Shown piece after piece: positions 1 to 6,891 of a stretch of 13,394 bases of DNA; positions within the stretch are counted from its first letter, which is position 1, and every line of letters begins with the position of its first letter. This DNA is from Gammaproteobacteria bacterium. GTDB lineage: Bacteria; Pseudomonadota; Gammaproteobacteria; SMWH01. The notes beneath the pieces are model-generated. The model was not told the DNA's origin, did no database searches, and saw only the letters and a program-made list of their open reading frames with translations. The translations under genes and the position numbers were made by a program. Where the stretch lies: contig SMWH01000074.1 in the NCBI GenBank assembly GCA_004357005.1, forward strand, positions 1-13,394, given 5' to 3'.

Positions 1-19
1 CCATTGCCAGGAGAGCCAC

Positions 20-331
20 TTGCCAGACGCTCGATTCCATATCGGACAACTGATCCAGCACCGCAAGTACGGGTACCGGGGCGTGGTTTTTGATGTGGAC
101 CCGCGTTTCATGGGAACCGACGCCTGGTACGACCGGGTCGCGGTGAGCCGTCCGCCAAAAGACCGGCCCTGGTACCACGTGCTGGTACACGGTGCCGAGC
201 ACACCACCTACGTGGCGGAGCGTCATCTGCAAGCCGATCCTTCTCCTGGCCCGGTGGAGCACCCCATGTTGGAGGTGTATTTCGGGGCTTTCGAAGCCGG
301 GGTGTATCGGACGCGCCGGGTCTCCATGTAG
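20..331 (+). CDS. hspQ: HspQ / YccV-like heat shock and hemimethylated-DNA-binding protein
   Basis: Small cytoplasmic protein of 103 aa; E. coli HspQ is 105 aa. The whole chain fits the HspQ/YccV family: an N-terminal FHIGQLIQHRKYGYRGVV block (about residues 6-23), a central DPRF...WY...RPP...WYHVLV segment and the TTYVAERHL block near residue 65. In E. coli this family binds hemimethylated oriC DNA and acts as an adaptor/enhancer of Lon proteolysis after heat shock; those roles are known for the family and inferred here. The start is TTG at 20, chosen because AGGAGAG (9-15) sits just upstream and the next residues match the family N-terminus. No heat-shock promoter can be judged because the window begins 19 nt upstream. 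A GC-rich hairpin follows at 357-388. Confidence 0.9.
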   Translation: MPDARFHIGQLIQHRKYGYRGVVFDVDPRFMGTDAWYDRVAVSRPPKDRPWYHVLVHGAEHTTYVAERHLQADPSPGPVEHPMLEVYFGAFEAGVYRTRRVSM

Positions 332-356
332 AGATCCGTTTGTCGCGATAAAGCAA

Positions 357-388
357 CAGCCCGGCGGAGCCGGGCTGCGGCAGCCCGG
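357..388. other. three-armed GC-rich hairpin after hspQ
   Basis: CAGCCCGGC (357-365) pairs perfectly with GCCGGGCTG (369-377) around a 3-nt loop. CAGCCCGG occurs again at 381-388, so the central arm (370-377) can pair with either neighbour, each time with a 3-nt loop. No T-run follows on either strand, so this is not a canonical intrinsic terminator. It could stabilise the hspQ mRNA 3' end or act as a Rho-type or weak terminator. Structure is seen; function is inference. Confidence 0.55.
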
Positions 389-448
389 ATGACACGGGAG
401 GCCTTGTGGCATAAGGGCTGCGGTTTCTGCAAAGTCGGAACTGTGGCG

Positions 449-477
449 TTGACAGCATCCTCCTCAGTTGTCATAGT
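449..477 (+). promoter_or_regulatory. sigma70-type promoter candidate for the outer-membrane protein gene
   Basis: A perfect -35 TTGACA (449-454) is followed by 17 nt and CATAGT (472-477), which matches four of six bases of the -10 consensus. It lies about 80 nt upstream of the ATG at 556 and downstream of the hspQ hairpin, as expected for an independently transcribed gene. Prediction from consensus only. Confidence 0.5.
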
Positions 478-555
478 CGTATCCGTGCAACGGGCAGGCA
501 ACCGCGCTTGCGGTGTCTGCGTGAGTGATTAACGGATAACAACGGTCCCGACTCC

Positions 556-1755
556 ATGCCTGATTGGGTTACAGCAAGGCGCATCCGGCAGCTGACGGGC
601 CCGGCCATACTGGCCGGGCTCCTCGGCTGGTCCGGTGTGTTGAGCGCATCCGCGATCACCGGCATCAGCGCTACCAACCCGGCGGTGTTGCCCTTCGTGG
701 TCGATGGCATGGGTCTGGGGGTGGCCATGTTGGGACCCTGGCATGAATACGCCACCCGCGGCCTGATGCCCGATTTCGCCGAGGACGCCGAGTTCAAGCC
801 TGATGTGGCGGTTGATGAAAGCGCTTACCGGGATTTCGGGTTGATGCCCGATTTCACCCAGGGCTGGATGGTCGGCGGTTCGCTGCCGATTCAGTTCCGG
901 TACTCCCGGGAAACCGTTGGTGTCTCGCCTTTCCTGTCTCCGAGTAATCGCGGGCTGAATCTGTTCGCACGACCCGGGATTGATCTGGAACGCAGCTATT
1001 TTTCATCAGGCATCGCCAAGTCCTTCGCGCGGGATTCCATGTGGGAGGTTTCCGCGGTGTTTGCCCAGCAGCAGTTCGTCACGCACAGTCTCGGTGGGCT
1101 GCACATGAATCCCTCCGCTGTGCGTGATCCGGAATCCATGTCCGGAGCGGGCATTCAATTCGGACTGCATTCACAAGTGGTGCCCGGCGTGCTGGCGCGC
1201 GCCTCCTATCAGTCGGAAATCGACATGGGCGGCGCATCCGGTTACCGGGGCGTGTTCTCCGAAGAAGGGGATTTCGATGTGCCCGCCAGCGCCAGCTTCG
1301 GCGTGGATTTGCAGGCCGCACGGAGCGCATGGTTTACTTTCGACGTGTCGCGGATCATGTACAGCGACACTCAGGCCTATACCAACTCCCTGATGCCCTC
1401 CGGCTTTACCTCGCTGCTGGGTGATGGCGGTAGTCCGAATTTTGCCTGGCAGGACCAGACCGTTTACCAGATCGGCATGAAGTTCAAATCCAATGGCGGG
1501 ATTATCTGGAACGTGGGATACGCGACCAACCAGCGCCCTGAACCTGCGTCCGAATCTCTGGCCCGCGCGTTGGCGCCCGAGTTTGCCGCAGATCATCTGA
1601 TTTTCGGACTGAGCGCACCCACGGGGGACAGTAGTTCTTTCCATTTCCGCGGTGCCCTTGCGCCGTCGTATTTGTTCGGTTCAAGCACTCAGAATCTTTC
1701 GGACGACCCGGGCGACCAGCTCGAAATTCAGGCCGTCTGGTCAAAAGACTTCTGA
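556..1755 (+). CDS. exported outer-membrane beta-barrel protein, probably FadL/OmpP1-like
   Basis: A 399-aa protein with a Sec-type signal: basic stretch ARRIRQ (7-12), hydrophobic core about 15-29, and AXA-type cleavage at SASA (after A33). The rest alternates short polar/hydrophobic strands and ends in phenylalanine (WSKDF), typical of barrel proteins handled by the BAM complex. The C-terminal half resembles FadL-type hydrophobic-substrate channels: YQSEIDM near residue 218, DVPASASFGVDL (about 241-252), and WQDQTVYQIGMKF near 300. The N-terminal NPAG-type hatch motif usual in FadL is absent, so the family call is tentative and no substrate can be named. LMPDF occurs twice (70-74 and 96-100), encoded by a 14-nt direct repeat. 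No clear Shine-Dalgarno precedes the ATG. A small CCGG-TTTT-CCGG hairpin (1759-1770) follows the stop. Confidence 0.65.
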   Translation: MPDWVTARRIRQLTGPAILAGLLGWSGVLSASAITGISATNPAVLPFVVDGMGLGVAMLGPWHEYATRGLMPDFAEDAEFKPDVAVDESAYRDFGLMPDFTQGWMVGGSLPIQFRYSRETVGVSPFLSPSNRGLNLFARPGIDLERSYFSSGIAKSFARDSMWEVSAVFAQQQFVTHSLGGLHMNPSAVRDPESMSGAGIQFGLHSQVVPGVLARASYQSEIDMGGASGYRGVFSEEGDFDVPASASFGVDLQAARSAWFTFDVSRIMYSDTQAYTNSLMPSGFTSLLGDGGSPNFAWQDQTVYQIGMKFKSNGGIIWNVGYATNQRPEPASESLARALAPEFAADHLIFGLSAPTGDSSSFHFRGALAPSYLFGSSTQNLSDDPGDQLEIQAVWSKDF

Positions 1756-1795
1756 TCGCCGGTTTTCCGGATTTCTCTATCGTTCCCGCGACCTT

Positions 1796-1807
1796 CGCAA
1801 GCTTGCG
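1796..1807. promoter_or_regulatory. 12-bp perfect palindrome upstream of perM
   Basis: CGCAAGCTTGCG is a perfect inverted repeat in the 100-nt gap before perM, directly upstream of TACACT (1809-1814), a 4/6 match to a -10 box. It could be an operator or a short hairpin in the leader. No good -35 at 16-18 nt is visible, so the promoter assignment is weak. Confidence 0.3.
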
Positions 1808-1855
1808 CTACACTGGCCCAAGACTGGGCGGAGCACCGATTGAGGCGAACGCCGC

Positions 1856-2938
1856 ATGGAGTTTCTGACTTCCCGCATCAAGCAGTACCTGAGCGACCCC
1901 CAGGTGGTCATCCTGGGCGTATTTCTTATCGTCGGTACCCTGCTGGTGATCGGGTTGGGCAAATACCTGACGCCCGTCATTGCCGCGCTGGTGATCGCCT
2001 ACCTGCTGGAAGGCGTCGTGGGCCGGCTGGAGCGGCGGGGCGTGCCCCGGTTGTTGGGAACCCTGCTGGTGCTGGCGGCCTTCGTGGTGGTGCTGGTTTT
2101 CATACTCTTCGGGCTCGCACCATTGGTGTCACGTCAGGTGGCGCAACTGGTGCAGCAACTGCCGACCTGGGTGTCCATGGGACGCGACGCCCTCATGCAA
2201 CTGCCGGAGAAGTACCCCCAGTTTATTACCCAGGGCCAGGTCGAAGGTTTCATCGACAGTCTGGGTAACGAACTCGCCCTGGCCGGGCAGCGAGCGGTGA
2301 CGTGGTCGCTGGCATCGGTCTCCAACGCCATCACCCTGGTCATCTATCTGGTGATCGTGCCGATCATGGTGTTGTTCTTTCTCAAGGACAAACTCCTCAT
2401 GCTCGAATGGCTCGGGCATTACCTGCCGCGCGAGCGGGAACTGACCAACCGCGTTTTCCGCAAGGTGGATCTTCAGATCGGCAATTACATCCGGGGCAAG
2501 GCGCTGGAGATCCTGATTGTCTACGCCGTCTCCCAGGCGGTTTTCTCGTTAATGGGTCTGCAGTTCGCCACCCTGCTGGCGGTGGTGGTGGGTCTGTCGG
2601 TAATCGTTCCTTTTATCGGCGCGGCGGTGGTGACCATTCCGGTGGCGCTGGTGGCTTATTTCCAATGGGGCGCCAGCATGGAGTTCGTATGGCTGATGGT
2701 GGCCTATCTGATCGTCCAGGTGCTGGATGGCAACGTGCTGGTTCCCGTGCTGTTTTCCGAAGTCGTGGATTTGCATCCCATTGCCATCATCGTCGCGGTA
2801 CTGTTGTTTGGGGGGCTGTGGGGGTTCTGGGGCGTGTTCTTCGCCATCCCACTGGCGACCCTGGTCCAGGCAGTGCTTCAGGCATTGCCGGCCTTTGATA
2901 AAGACGAGCAACCGCCGCCGGACGCTCCGGCTTTGTAG
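1856..2938 (+). CDS. perM: PerM / AI-2E family integral membrane protein
   Basis: A 360-aa polytopic inner-membrane protein. It has two N-terminal hydrophobic stretches (about 17-56), a third at about 66-90, a soluble amphipathic stretch (about 92-148), then further hydrophobic segments at about 153-175, 213-262, 275-295 and 305-340. This is the usual layout of the AI-2E transporter family. The closing block LHPIAIIVAVLLFGGLWG followed by GVFFAIPLATLV is the family's most conserved region. Members include E. coli TqsA (AI-2 export) and PerM (role unclear), and some homologues are cation/proton antiporters, so substrate is not inferable. The start ATG follows GAGGCGAA at a reasonable distance. 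The C-terminal tail (DEQPPPDAPAL) is charged and proline-rich, and its last codons and stop lie in a REP-derived repeat. perM near gcvR-dapA is a conserved gammaproteobacterial context. Confidence 0.9.
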   Translation: MEFLTSRIKQYLSDPQVVILGVFLIVGTLLVIGLGKYLTPVIAALVIAYLLEGVVGRLERRGVPRLLGTLLVLAAFVVVLVFILFGLAPLVSRQVAQLVQQLPTWVSMGRDALMQLPEKYPQFITQGQVEGFIDSLGNELALAGQRAVTWSLASVSNAITLVIYLVIVPIMVLFFLKDKLLMLEWLGHYLPRERELTNRVFRKVDLQIGNYIRGKALEILIVYAVSQAVFSLMGLQFATLLAVVVGLSVIVPFIGAAVVTIPVALVAYFQWGASMEFVWLMVAYLIVQVLDGNVLVPVLFSEVVDLHPIAIIVAVLLFGGLWGFWGVFFAIPLATLVQAVLQALPAFDKDEQPPPDAPAL

Positions 2939-2972
2939 GAGCGGCTTTGTAGGAGCGGCTTTCCAGCCGCGA
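2929..2972. repeat. REP element (GTAGGAGCGGC type) with duplicated 5' half
   Basis: Two exact tandem copies of GGCTTTGTAGGAGC lie at 2929-2942 and 2943-2956. The second leads into a hairpin: GCGGCT (2955-2960), loop TTCC, AGCCGC (2965-2970), then GA. The GTAGGAGCGGCTT...AGCCGCGA pattern is the known REP palindrome of Pseudomonas/Xanthomonas-type bacteria, mobilised in trans by RAYT (TnpA-REP) proteins; no RAYT gene is in the window. The TAG of the first copy is the perM stop codon. T-rich sequence (ATTCTTTT, 2972-2979) follows, so the hairpin may also terminate transcription between the convergent perM and phoH genes. Confidence 0.8.
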
Positions 2973-2980
2973 TTCTTTTG

Positions 2981-3631
2981 CTACAGAACTTCGGAGGCGA
3001 AGTCGGCCAGTCTCGAGCGCTCTCCACGCACCAGGGTCACATGCCCGCTGTGGTTCCAGCTCTTGAATCGACTCACCGCATAGGTCACGCCGGACGTGGT
3101 TTCGGTGAGGTAGGGGCTGTCGATCTGTTCCACGTTGCCCAGGCACACGACCTTGGTGCCTGACCCGGCACGGGTCACCAGCGTTTTCATTTGCTTGGGC
3201 GTCAGGTTCTGCGCTTCATCGATGATCACATAGCGGCTCAAAAAGGTGCGACCGCGCATGAAATTCAGTGAGCGGATCTTGATGCGACTGTTGAGCAGAT
3301 CGTTGGTGGCGGCACGCCCCCAGTCGTTGGTGGCGTCCTGGTTGGTGAGTACTTCCAGGTTGTCCATGAGCGCGCCCATCCAGGGCGTCATTTTTTCTTC
3401 CTCGGTACCGGGCAGGAAACCGATGTCCTCTCCCACGGGCACCGTGGCGCGGGTCATGATGATCTCCCGGTAACGCTGGTCGTCCAGGGTCTGAGCCAGC
3501 CCCGCCGCCAGTGCAAGCAGAGTCTTGCCGGTTCCCGCGGTGCCCAGAAGGGTGACGAAATCCACGTCCGGGTCCATCAGCAGGTTAAGGGCGAAGCTTT
3601 GTTCCATGTTGCGCGCGTGGATGCCCCACAC
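2981..3631 (-). CDS. PhoH-family ATPase, N-terminally truncated (PIN domain missing)
   Basis: A 216-aa P-loop ATPase of the PIN-PhoH (YlaK/PhoH2) type. Walker A GTAGTGKT is at 30-37, Walker B VIIDEAQN at 135-142, and the C-terminus (RGERSRLADFASEVL) looks native. Proteins of this family normally have a PIN ribonuclease domain and linker of roughly 240 residues before the ATPase and act as an NTP-dependent RNase/helicase. Here that half is absent. The reading frame is open upstream of the GTG at 3629-3631 only as far as TGA 3695-3697, which is the stop of gcvR. The extra 21 codons look like residual linker. The only in-frame start codon there is this GTG, and no Shine-Dalgarno is visible. The ATPase motifs are intact, so it may be a domain remnant still expressed from gcvR, or a decaying pseudogene. 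Confidence 0.85.
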   Translation of the reverse strand: MWGIHARNMEQSFALNLLMDPDVDFVTLLGTAGTGKTLLALAAGLAQTLDDQRYREIIMTRATVPVGEDIGFLPGTEEEKMTPWMGALMDNLEVLTNQDATNDWGRAATNDLLNSRIKIRSLNFMRGRTFLSRYVIIDEAQNLTPKQMKTLVTRAGSGTKVVCLGNVEQIDSPYLTETTSGVTYAVSRFKSWNHSGHVTLVRGERSRLADFASEVL

Positions 3632-3694
3632 ATTGCGGTGTGATGTGGTGTAGTCATTCTGGTCCGACTGTTTTTTGTACCGTTCGTTTCTTGA

Positions 3695-4228
3695 TCAGGC
3701 TTTGACCGGTTCCAGGATCGCGTCCAGGTTCATGCGGTCACAGAATTCCATGAACTCTTCCCTCAACGCTGAAATCTGAGTAGCCGCGGGAATCGATATG
3801 GATATGTGTGCCGAGAACATCGCGGTGCCGGTCTGTGTTGCCTGATAACAGGTGCTGACCAACCCGTCGATAGCGATGTTCCGGCTCGAGAAAAACCCTG
3901 CCAGGTGGTGCACGATGCCCGGGCTGTCCGCCGAAACGACCTCCACTATATAAGGCAGACGGTCTCCTTCCTGAGCTTTGGGGCCGGTGCGCCGCACCTC
4001 CAGACTTACGCCGTCCTTTTCACCGAGTTTTTGCAGAGTGGATTCGAGTTTGGCGATGGCGTTCCAGTTTCCGTTGACCAGCATCATGACGATGATCTCT
4101 TCTCCCATCACCGCAACGTGACTTTCTTCCACGCCGCACCCGGCGCTGACGACACGTCCGGTGAGGTCACGAAGATGGGATGGATCGTGTCGGGCGACGG
4201 AACTGATCAGCAACCGGCTGTCATTCAT
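3695..4228 (-). CDS. gcvR: GcvR-like regulatory protein with two ACT domains
   Basis: A 177-aa protein; E. coli GcvR is about 190 aa. It has two ACT ligand-binding domains: residues about 5-80 (LLISSVARHDPSHLRDL... through GNWNAIAKLE) and about 92-170 (YIVEVVSADSPGIVHHLAGF... ISISIPA). It has no DNA-binding domain. E. coli GcvR binds glycine and the activator GcvA to repress the glycine cleavage operon; this role is inferred. The gene is divergent from dapA with a 78-nt intergenic region, the arrangement seen in many gammaproteobacteria. There the next gene is usually bcp (peroxiredoxin), which is missing here. Its TGA stop (3695-3697) is in the same frame as the truncated phoH that follows. 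Start ATG at 4226-4228 is preceded by a modest GGACAGG. Confidence 0.85.
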   Translation of the reverse strand: MNDSRLLISSVARHDPSHLRDLTGRVVSAGCGVEESHVAVMGEEIIVMMLVNGNWNAIAKLESTLQKLGEKDGVSLEVRRTGPKAQEGDRLPYIVEVVSADSPGIVHHLAGFFSSRNIAIDGLVSTCYQATQTGTAMFSAHISISIPAATQISALREEFMEFCDRMNLDAILEPVKA

Positions 4229-4247
4229 TGCCTGTCCGCTTCACGGC

Positions 4248-4276
4248 TGGAAAAGGTGGCTGGCGCTGCGTACCAT
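4248..4276 (+). promoter_or_regulatory. candidate dapA promoter
   Basis: TGGAAA (4248-4253) and TACCAT (4271-4276) are separated by 17 nt, each matching four of six consensus bases. They lie in the short divergent gcvR-dapA region and leave a leader of roughly 24 nt before the GTG at 4307. Weak consensus, good position. Confidence 0.4.
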
Positions 4277-4306
4277 GCGCGTCTTGCTGGCGACGGAGAG
4301 ATTCCG

Positions 4307-5191
4307 GTGTTCACAGGCAGTATGGTAGCGCTGGTCACGCCCATGACCAACGATGGCGTGATCGATGAGCCCGCGCTTGAGCGGCTCGTGGAAAGGCAGC
4401 TATCGGAAAAAACCGATGCGATCGTGGCGGTTGGAACGACCGGCGAGTCGGCGACGCTGAGCGGAGAGGAGAAGCTGCGCGTGATCCGTCGGACGGTGGA
4501 GTTGGTTGATCGTCGCATTCCTGTGATTGCGGGAACGGGTACCTGTTCGACCGCCGAGTCTGTGGATCTAACCCTCCGGGCCTGTCAGGCTGGCGCGAGC
4601 GCCTGCCTTCTGATTACGCCATATTATAACAAGCCCACGCAGGCAGGCCTGTATCAGCACTACCGGGCGATCGCCGAGGCCAGCGACGTTCCGCTTCTGC
4701 TCTATAACGTACCGTCTCGCACCGCCTGCGATCTGCTTCCGGAGACCGTGGCGCGGCTGGCCGAACTCGAAGGGGTAGTTGGGATCAAAGAAGCAGTCCC
4801 CGGGACGGACCGGATTCGGGCACATGTGAGTGCCTGTGGGGAGGAGTTTGCCGTGATCAGCGGAGATGACCTGAGCGCGCTGGAATCCATGAAAAACGGG
4901 GCCCGGGGCGTGATTTCAGTCACTGCCAACGTGGCGCCCGGGGCCATGCACCGCCTCTGCGAGGCTGCCCTGGCCGGCGACCGGGAAGCGGCGGAGGCCG
5001 AAAATAGTCGTCTGAAGCCCTTGCATGCAGCGCTGTTTCTGGAATCTAATCCGATACCCGTAAAATGGGCTCTGGAGGCGATGGGGCTGATCCCGGGCGG
5101 ATTGCGCCTGCCGCTGACGCGGCTGGATGCGTCTCACCACGAAGTTCTACGCCGCGCACTGGCGCATGCCGATGTTCCGATAACCGGATGA
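4307..5191 (+). CDS. dapA: 4-hydroxy-tetrahydrodipicolinate synthase (DapA)
   Basis: Condenses pyruvate with aspartate semialdehyde, the first committed step to diaminopimelate and lysine; cytoplasmic TIM-barrel enzyme, normally a tetramer. The protein is 294 aa (E. coli 292). The Schiff-base lysine is K161 (VVGIKEA), the catalytic triad members T45 (GTTGES), Y133 (LLLYNVPSRT) and Y107 (TPYYNKPT) are present, and R138 lies in the PSRT motif; numbering coincides with E. coli. The open frame extends far upstream over gcvR, but the real start is GTG 4307: GGAGAG at 4295-4300 is 6 nt before it and the product then begins FTGSMVALVTPM as in the family. bamC follows, with its ATG 85 nt after the stop, so the two are probably cotranscribed. 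Confidence 0.97.
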   Translation: MFTGSMVALVTPMTNDGVIDEPALERLVERQLSEKTDAIVAVGTTGESATLSGEEKLRVIRRTVELVDRRIPVIAGTGTCSTAESVDLTLRACQAGASACLLITPYYNKPTQAGLYQHYRAIAEASDVPLLLYNVPSRTACDLLPETVARLAELEGVVGIKEAVPGTDRIRAHVSACGEEFAVISGDDLSALESMKNGARGVISVTANVAPGAMHRLCEAALAGDREAAEAENSRLKPLHAALFLESNPIPVKWALEAMGLIPGGLRLPLTRLDASHHEVLRRALAHADVPITG

Positions 5192-5276
5192 ATCGGGGAT
5201 GTCAGTGATCACACGGGGAATTGACGGACGTCGGCGGGGGATGGACGTCAGGGATGAATTGCTTCGGGAACAGGCT

Positions 5277-6395
5277 ATGCAGACGACAAAGTTCCGAAAT
5301 CTGGTTTTGCTGACACTGTTTGGTCTGGCTCTGTCCAGCTGCGGTGTGTTGCCGGAACAGGAAAGTTATGAAGACACGCCCACTGGCAAGGACCTGGAAA
5401 TTCCGCCGGATCTGACCGGTCCCGACCCCGCGCAATCCATGCGAGTGCCCGGTCGGGACACGGAAATTTCGGAACAGGCCCGGCAGTCCCCCGTCCTCAA
5501 CCGCGGTCCGCTTGTCGAAAAGGGCGTGTCCCTGAAACGCGAAGGCTCCATTCGCTGGCTGGTGGTGGAAGGCGAGAGCGGTGAGGTATGGCCACGAGTA
5601 CGTGATTTCTGGCTGAACCAGGCCTGGGACCTGGTGGTAGACGAACCGGCCCTGGGTCTGATGGAAACCGAGTGGCGACAGATTGATCCGGACGACCCGG
5701 GTTTCGTCAGCCGCGTGTTCGGTGCGGACGAACTTCCCCGGCTGCGCTACAAATACCGTTCGCGAATGGAAGCGGGTCAGACGCCCGGCACCCTGGAGAT
5801 CTACGTTGCCAACCGGCGGTTGGAAGAGGATAAAGACAGGGAAGGCGTATGGAATGTCCTGCCGCCGGATCGCGATCTGGAAGCGGAGATGCTCATCCGG
5901 ATGGTGGTATATCTGGGCGCCGACCCGGAAACGGTGGATCGGCTGTTCCCCGCGCCGGGAACGACGGATGCACCGGCCCCAGCCGTGGTCAACTACGAAA
6001 CCGATGGTGCAGGCAACATATCGCTGGTACTGGAAACCGGGTACTCAGACGCCTGGCGCCGCACCGGCCTGATTCTGGATCGCAGCGCGTTGCCGCAAGT
6101 GGAGCGGGACCGGGCCCGGGGTTTGTTTGTGGTTCATTACGAAGCGCCGGAAATGGGCAAAGAAGGCGGTGGTTTACTGTCGAAACTGTGGTTCTTCGGT
6201 GGGGACGACGAAGAAGAACCTGTCGCGGAAAGCGGCGAATTCCAGATCAGCCTGATCGGCGAGGGTACGCGAACCCGCGTGGTGATTTTGAACCCCGACG
6301 GTGAGCGCGACAATTCGCCGGCGGCGGAAGCGATCCTCAAACTGATGCGGGCGCTTTACTGGACCGACAGCGGAACGACAGAAGAAACATCCTGA
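5277..6395 (+). CDS. bamC: outer-membrane assembly lipoprotein BamC (NlpB)
   Basis: Accessory lipoprotein of the BAM complex that inserts beta-barrel proteins into the outer membrane. The 372-aa precursor has a lipoprotein signal: FRNLVLLTLFGLALSSC, with the lipobox cysteine at residue 22. The mature N-terminus carries the flexible segment with GKDLEIPPDLTGP, the conserved BamD-binding region. Two helix-grip domains follow (about 85-195, with VEGESGEVWPRVRDFW, and about 245-365, with VLETGYSDAWRRTGLIL). The protein is somewhat longer than E. coli BamC (344 aa), with an acidic insert GGDDEEEPVAE in the second domain. In-frame ATGs at 5199 and 5241 would add up to 26 residues ahead of the signal peptide. 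I prefer 5277 because it gives a standard signal, although GGGA at 5266-5269 is only a fair Shine-Dalgarno. Adjacent to dapA as in E. coli; purC does not follow here. Confidence 0.92.
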   Translation: MQTTKFRNLVLLTLFGLALSSCGVLPEQESYEDTPTGKDLEIPPDLTGPDPAQSMRVPGRDTEISEQARQSPVLNRGPLVEKGVSLKREGSIRWLVVEGESGEVWPRVRDFWLNQAWDLVVDEPALGLMETEWRQIDPDDPGFVSRVFGADELPRLRYKYRSRMEAGQTPGTLEIYVANRRLEEDKDREGVWNVLPPDRDLEAEMLIRMVVYLGADPETVDRLFPAPGTTDAPAPAVVNYETDGAGNISLVLETGYSDAWRRTGLILDRSALPQVERDRARGLFVVHYEAPEMGKEGGGLLSKLWFFGGDDEEEPVAESGEFQISLIGEGTRTRVVILNPDGERDNSPAAEAILKLMRALYWTDSGTTEETS

Positions 6396-6429
6396 AACGA
6401 AAACCTGGGCGAATTGCTTATGGAAGAAA

Positions 6430-6753
6430 TCAGCGCTCCAGATACTTGAGCTTGTCGGGCTTGTCTTCCCACTCCTTGGCGTCTGGTGGGGCATCCTTCA
6501 TTTCAGTGATGACCGGCCAGGCCCGGGACAACTCGGCGTTGAGTTCGAGGAATTTGTCCTGGCCTTCGGGGACATCATCTTCGGCAAAGATGGCTTGGAC
6601 GGGGCATTCGGGTTCGCAGAGCGTGCAGTCGATACATTCTTCCGGGTCGATGACCAGGAAATTCGGGCCTTCGTGAAAGCAGTCCACCGGACAGACTTCC
6701 ACGCAGTCCATGTATTTGCACTTGATGCATTTTTCAGTAACAACAAAGGTCAT
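6430..6753 (-). CDS. fdxA: 7Fe ferredoxin FdxA ([3Fe-4S][4Fe-4S])
   Basis: Small acidic electron carrier of 107 aa, the usual length for the Azotobacter FdI-like family. The nine cysteines at 9, 12, 17, 21, 25, 40, 43, 46 and 50 match FdI spacing exactly (offset by one). From the FdI structure, Cys9/17/50 should hold the 3Fe cluster and Cys21/40/43/46 the 4Fe cluster. The redox partner is not evident from context. The ATG at 6753 (MTFVVTEKC) is chosen over the TTG two codons upstream because it matches the family N-terminus and has AAGG (6764-6761) 7 nt upstream. It starts only 30 nt after the tRNA-Glu gene on the same strand and converges on bamC, with 34 nt between the two stop codons and no obvious terminator. 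Confidence 0.96.
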   Translation of the reverse strand: MTFVVTEKCIKCKYMDCVEVCPVDCFHEGPNFLVIDPEECIDCTLCEPECPVQAIFAEDDVPEGQDKFLELNAELSRAWPVITEMKDAPPDAKEWEDKPDKLKYLER

Positions 6754-6783
6754 CGCCAAGCCTTCGAGCAGGAACCAGGAAAT

Positions 6784-6859
6784 TGGCGCTCCCTAGGGGA
6801 ATCGAACCCCTGTTACCGGCGTGAGAGGCCGGTGTCCTGGGCCGCTAGACGAAGGGAGC
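6784..6859 (-). tRNA. tRNA-Glu (anticodon CUC)
   Basis: A 76-nt cloverleaf with encoded CCA. The acceptor stem is GCTCCCT/AGGGAGC (6859-6853 with 6794-6788), discriminator G, and CCA at 6786-6784. The anticodon stem CCGGC/GCCGG encloses the loop CTCTCAC, giving anticodon CTC (6825-6823). The T arm is AGGGGTTCGATTCCCCT. The body matches bacterial tRNA-Glu (CTTCGTCTAG, CCAGGACACC). It decodes GAG; the usual UUC isoacceptor must be elsewhere in the genome. A consensus promoter lies just upstream, and fdxA follows 30 nt downstream. Confidence 0.97.
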
Positions 6860-6891
6860 ATTGCGGCGACCCTGCCACCGAGAGCGGTGAT

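Noticed and set aside
533..542. CGGATAACAA, identical to part of the lac operator, upstream of the outer-membrane protein gene
   Set aside because: Only ten bases match, the dyad symmetry of the operator is absent and there is no lac context; likely chance.
1759..1770. CCGG-TTTT-CCGG hairpin as a terminator for the outer-membrane protein gene
   Set aside because: Four-base-pair stem and a mixed ATTTCTCT tail are too weak to call a terminator.
3806..4306. Long in-frame extension upstream of dapA giving a 461-aa product
   Set aside because: It is antisense to gcvR; GTG 4307 has a good Shine-Dalgarno and gives the family length and N-terminus.
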